A stretch of 5,793 nt of DNA, taken from assembly GCA_021163015.1 (NCBI GenBank), contig JAGGXO010000031.1:1-5793 (forward strand), written 5' to 3'. The DNA comes from Candidatus Bipolaricaulota bacterium (GTDB lineage: Bacteria > Bipolaricaulota > Bipolaricaulia > UBA7950 > UBA9294). The notes under the pieces are model-generated. The model did not search any database, was not told where the DNA came from, and worked only from the letters and a program-made list of their open reading frames with translations. Position numbers and translations under genes: made by a program. Every line of letters starts with the position of its first letter. Positions within the stretch are counted from its first letter, which is position 1. Shown here piece by piece: positions 3,322-5,793 of the stretch.

Positions 3322-5793
3322 GCGACAAGATCCACTTGACCCATCTTCTGAAGAGTGACCCGCAGACCGCGGCCCTGATAAGCGCTGAGCAGCGGAGGCA
3401 GCGGGAGAAGATCATCCTCATCCCGTCCGAGAGCCTCACCCCACCGGAGGTGCGCGAGGCGCTCGGCTCGGTGTTCACCAGCGTCTACGCCGAGGGCTAC
3501 CCGCGCCCAGCAATGCGCAGCACTCCTCCCGACGAGCTGGCCGACCTTGATATGCAGCTCGCTGAGCACCGACGCTACGCCGACTGGCGTTTCTACAAGG
3601 GAACGGAGATGGCCGATCTCGTAGAGTCGCTTGCCGGCCGCCGCGCCGCAGAGGCGTTCGCTACTCCCGACTGGCCAGCGGAGAGGATCTTCGCTAACGT
3701 GCAGCCGTTATCTGGAGCGGCCGCGAATCTCGCTGTCTACGAGGCGTTCGTCGACCCGGGCGACACCGTGATGGGGATGGACCTCACCGAGGGTGGGCAC
3801 CTGACGCACGGCTCTCGATTTAACATCACCGGAAAGCGCTACAACATCGTCTCCTACGCAGCCGATCGTAAGACCGGAAAACTCGACTACGATAAGATGA
3901 TGGAGCTTGCTCTGCAGCATCGACCGAAGATGATCATCGGTGGGTTTACCTCCTTCCCCTGGCAGCCCGATTGGCAGAAATACCGCGAGATAGCCGATAC
4001 CGTCGGTGCGACCCTTCTTGCCGACGTTGCTCACACCGCAGGGATGATCATTGGAGGAGTCTATCCCAACCCGATCGGGATCGCGGATGTCGTATCATTC
4101 ACTACTCACAAGACCCTGTGTGGCCCGCGTGGTGCGGTGATTCTCTCCACTGACCCACAGATTGCTGCTAAGATCGATGCGGCGATCTTCCCTGGTGAGC
4201 AGGGGGGACCGCACGTGAACAAGTTCGCCGCCATCGCCGTGGCGCTGAAGCTTGCGCAGAGGGATGAATTCAAGGATCTGCAGCGGCGCATCGTGGAGAA
4301 CGCCAAGTATCTGGCTGCTGCACTCACAAATGAGGGATTGACCGTTGCCTACGGTGGGACGAACACTCACCTGCTCCTTGTCGATCTGAGGAAGATCAAG
4401 ACCGATACTGGATTCACGATGATGGGCGAAATTGCCTCGCGCGTCCTCGACCTAGTGGGGATTGTCTGCAACAAGAACACCATCCCTGGCGATCACAGTG
4501 CAGCGGATGCGCATGGGATTCGCCTTGGTACTCCGTGGGCGACGCAGCGAGGGATGGGTCAGGAAGAGATGGAGATCCTCGCCTCGATCATCGCCAGGGT
4601 CCTACGAGCGATTCGTCCCTTCTCCTACCTCGGCCTAACCGGCGACCTGTCGCGCGGGAAGCTTCCACTCGATGTTCTCGAGTGGGCCAAGAATGAAGTG
4701 CGTGCCTTGATCGCCCGCGTTGACCCTGAGGTCTCCGTCCCGCTAGCTCATGAGGATGGTGGGCGCTGGACGATCCTACGCGTGCGCGGTGGGCGGAGCA
4801 GAGCACTCCTGCACGAGGCGACGACCTCGGACATCATTACCCTCTCCGAAGGGGAGAGGTGCGATACCTTCCTGTTTGACAAGGATGGATCTCTGGTGTC
4901 CGAGGTCATCGTCGGGCGGATCGGGGACGAGGAGTACCTTGTCATTGCTCCGCGCGAGCGCGGGATCGTTGTACAGCAATGGCTCTCCGGCCTTGCCGAT
5001 GGCTACACGCTGTTCGATGATGACGATCTGTTCCGCAAGGTAGAAGGGCCTGCATTCGTTGAAGAGATCGTGGAGGAGGACGTCCCGCAGAACGCGTGCG
5101 ATTGGCTCTCTTCGCAGATTCCGAATGTGGACTCAGAGGTGAGCATTACTTCCGTGTACGCTCAGCGCCCCGACCTCTTCTCCCCTCACAAGCCGTACTT
5201 CATCGGTCAGAAGCTGCTAGACATCCCTGCTGATGCCGCGGACAAGGTATCCTTCTCCTGGGAGGAAAAGGAGGGAGAGCTGAAGCACACGCCGCTCTAC
5301 GAGGCGCACAAGAAACTGGGCGCGCGCTTGGTCCCGTTTGCCGGTTGGGAGATGCCGGTTTGGTACACGTCCGCGCTTGAAGAGCACCGCGCTATTAGAA
5401 TCGCCGCTGGCCTGTTCGACCTTGGGCACATGGGGGTCTTCCACGTCTCCGGTGAGTACGCAACCGAGTTTCTCAACAATGTAACCGCCAACTACGCCGC
5501 CTGGCTCTCTGACGGGGAATCGCAGTACGCGCAGCTGTTCGATCCTGAAGGGAACGTAATCGACGATATCTTCGTCTACCGTCGCGCTGCGGATCGCTAT
5601 CTCGTTGTGGTGAACGCCTCCAATGAGGACAAGGACTGGGAGTGGCTCACCGGGGTGAACGAGGGACGCTACCTGATCGATTCAGACATGCTGTCGCGCG
5701 AGATCGGGCCGCGCGTCACCCTGCGCGATTTGAAGCGGGAGCGCGGGGTGATGGACATCGCTTTGCAGGGGCCGAAGAGCGAGGAAATCCTGA
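3318..5793 (+). CDS. Serine hydroxymethyltransferase / aminomethyltransferase (GlyA-GcvT) fusion protein, 3' end outside window
   Basis: One frame stays open for 825 codons to the window edge, with no stop between domains. Residues 1-470 are serine hydroxymethyltransferase, the PLP enzyme that interconverts serine plus tetrahydrofolate with glycine plus methylene-tetrahydrofolate. Visible are YAEGYP (57-62), NVQPLSGAAAN (127-137), DVAH (D236, H239), the Schiff-base lysine in TTHKT (K265) and the substrate-carboxylate arginine in GIRLGTP (R402). A segment of about 27 residues (63-90) is inserted before RFYKGTE. Residues 474-655 form a degenerate GcvT/YgfZ-like module. From about 657 a canonical GcvT T-protein begins: HTPLYEAHKKLGARLVPFAGWEMP, FDLGHMG, the folate-contacting aspartates in VIDDIFVY (D749, D750) and IALQGP. 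It would release methylene-tetrahydrofolate and ammonia from the H-protein-bound aminomethyl group. Its C-terminal half lies beyond the window. Both activities share folate and glycine, so the fusion may channel C1 units between glycine cleavage and serine synthesis; that is inference. All components appear cytosolic. Confidence 0.95.
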   Translation, partial: MSDKIHLTHLLKSDPQTAALISAEQRRQREKIILIPSESLTPPEVREALGSVFTSVYAEGYPRPAMRSTPPDELADLDMQLAEHRRYADWRFYKGTEMADLVESLAGRRAAEAFATPDWPAERIFANVQPLSGAAANLAVYEAFVDPGDTVMGMDLTEGGHLTHGSRFNITGKRYNIVSYAADRKTGKLDYDKMMELALQHRPKMIIGGFTSFPWQPDWQKYREIADTVGATLLADVAHTAGMIIGGVYPNPIGIADVVSFTTHKTLCGPRGAVILSTDPQIAAKIDAAIFPGEQGGPHVNKFAAIAVALKLAQRDEFKDLQRRIVENAKYLAAALTNEGLTVAYGGTNTHLLLVDLRKIKTDTGFTMMGEIASRVLDLVGIVCNKNTIPGDHSAADAHGIRLGTPWATQRGMGQEEMEILASIIARVLRAIRPFSYLGLTGDLSRGKLPLDVLEWAKNEVRALIARVDPEVSVPLAHEDGGRWTILRVRGGRSRALLHEATTSDIITLSEGERCDTFLFDKDGSLVSEVIVGRIGDEEYLVIAPRERGIVVQQWLSGLADGYTLFDDDDLFRKVEGPAFVEEIVEEDVPQNACDWLSSQIPNVDSEVSITSVYAQRPDLFSPHKPYFIGQKLLDIPADAADKVSFSWEEKEGELKHTPLYEAHKKLGARLVPFAGWEMPVWYTSALEEHRAIRIAAGLFDLGHMGVFHVSGEYATEFLNNVTANYAAWLSDGESQYAQLFDPEGNVIDDIFVYRRAADRYLVVVNASNEDKDWEWLTGVNEGRYLIDSDMLSREIGPRVTLRDLKRERGVMDIALQGPKSEEIL

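Noticed and set aside
3161..5491. Many minus-strand and shifted open frames across the SHMT-GcvT gene
   Set aside because: All are shadows of a continuous frame with strong family motifs and G/C-rich third positions.
1..5793. CRISPR array, insertion sequence or phage features
   Set aside because: No regularly spaced repeats, terminal inverted repeats, transposase, integrase or attachment-site duplication are visible.

Overview
The window is bacterial. It carries a conserved ribosomal/single-strand-binding-protein block (rpsF-ssb-rpsR), an HU-type nucleoid protein, and Shine-Dalgarno and sigma-70-like promoter signals. No marker here fixes the lineage. A serine hydroxymethyltransferase fused to a glycine-cleavage T-protein suggests an anaerobe or deep-branching phylum (Chloroflexota- or Bipolaricaulota-like), but this is only a guess. 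The first ~2 kb uses A/T-richer codons than the genes from 2182 onward.

Layout. On the minus strand, bases 1-62 hold the start of a gene that leaves the window, probably a sugar-type ABC transporter permease. It is preceded (63-305) by a stretch dense in inverted repeats that looks like a structured 5' leader, with a candidate promoter at 312-339. Further up the same strand (347-799) is an HU-family gene with a perfect consensus promoter (TTGACA-17 bp-TATAAT). Its C-terminal third looks out of frame. The divergent intergenic region (800-1011) also holds the promoter of a plus-strand operon rpsF-ssb-rpsR (1012-1977), which ends at a strong intrinsic terminator (2034-2065).

From 2182 a second plus-strand operon begins, apparently with a leaderless start directly after an extended -10 box overlapped by an inverted repeat. 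Its first gene encodes a 379-residue uncharacterised protein with a nucleotidyltransferase-like (MobA/CofC-like) N-terminal half. It overlaps by 4 bp a very long gene that stays open to the window end (at least 825 codons). That gene encodes a complete serine hydroxymethyltransferase, a degenerate GcvT/YgfZ-like module and then a canonical aminomethyltransferase (GcvT), cut by the window edge.

Working together: SHMT and GcvT both make or use 5,10-methylene-tetrahydrofolate and share glycine, so the fusion would join glycine cleavage or synthesis to serine formation in one polypeptide. The coupled upstream protein is the best candidate for an undescribed partner of this C1 module. The rest of the window is ordinary housekeeping.
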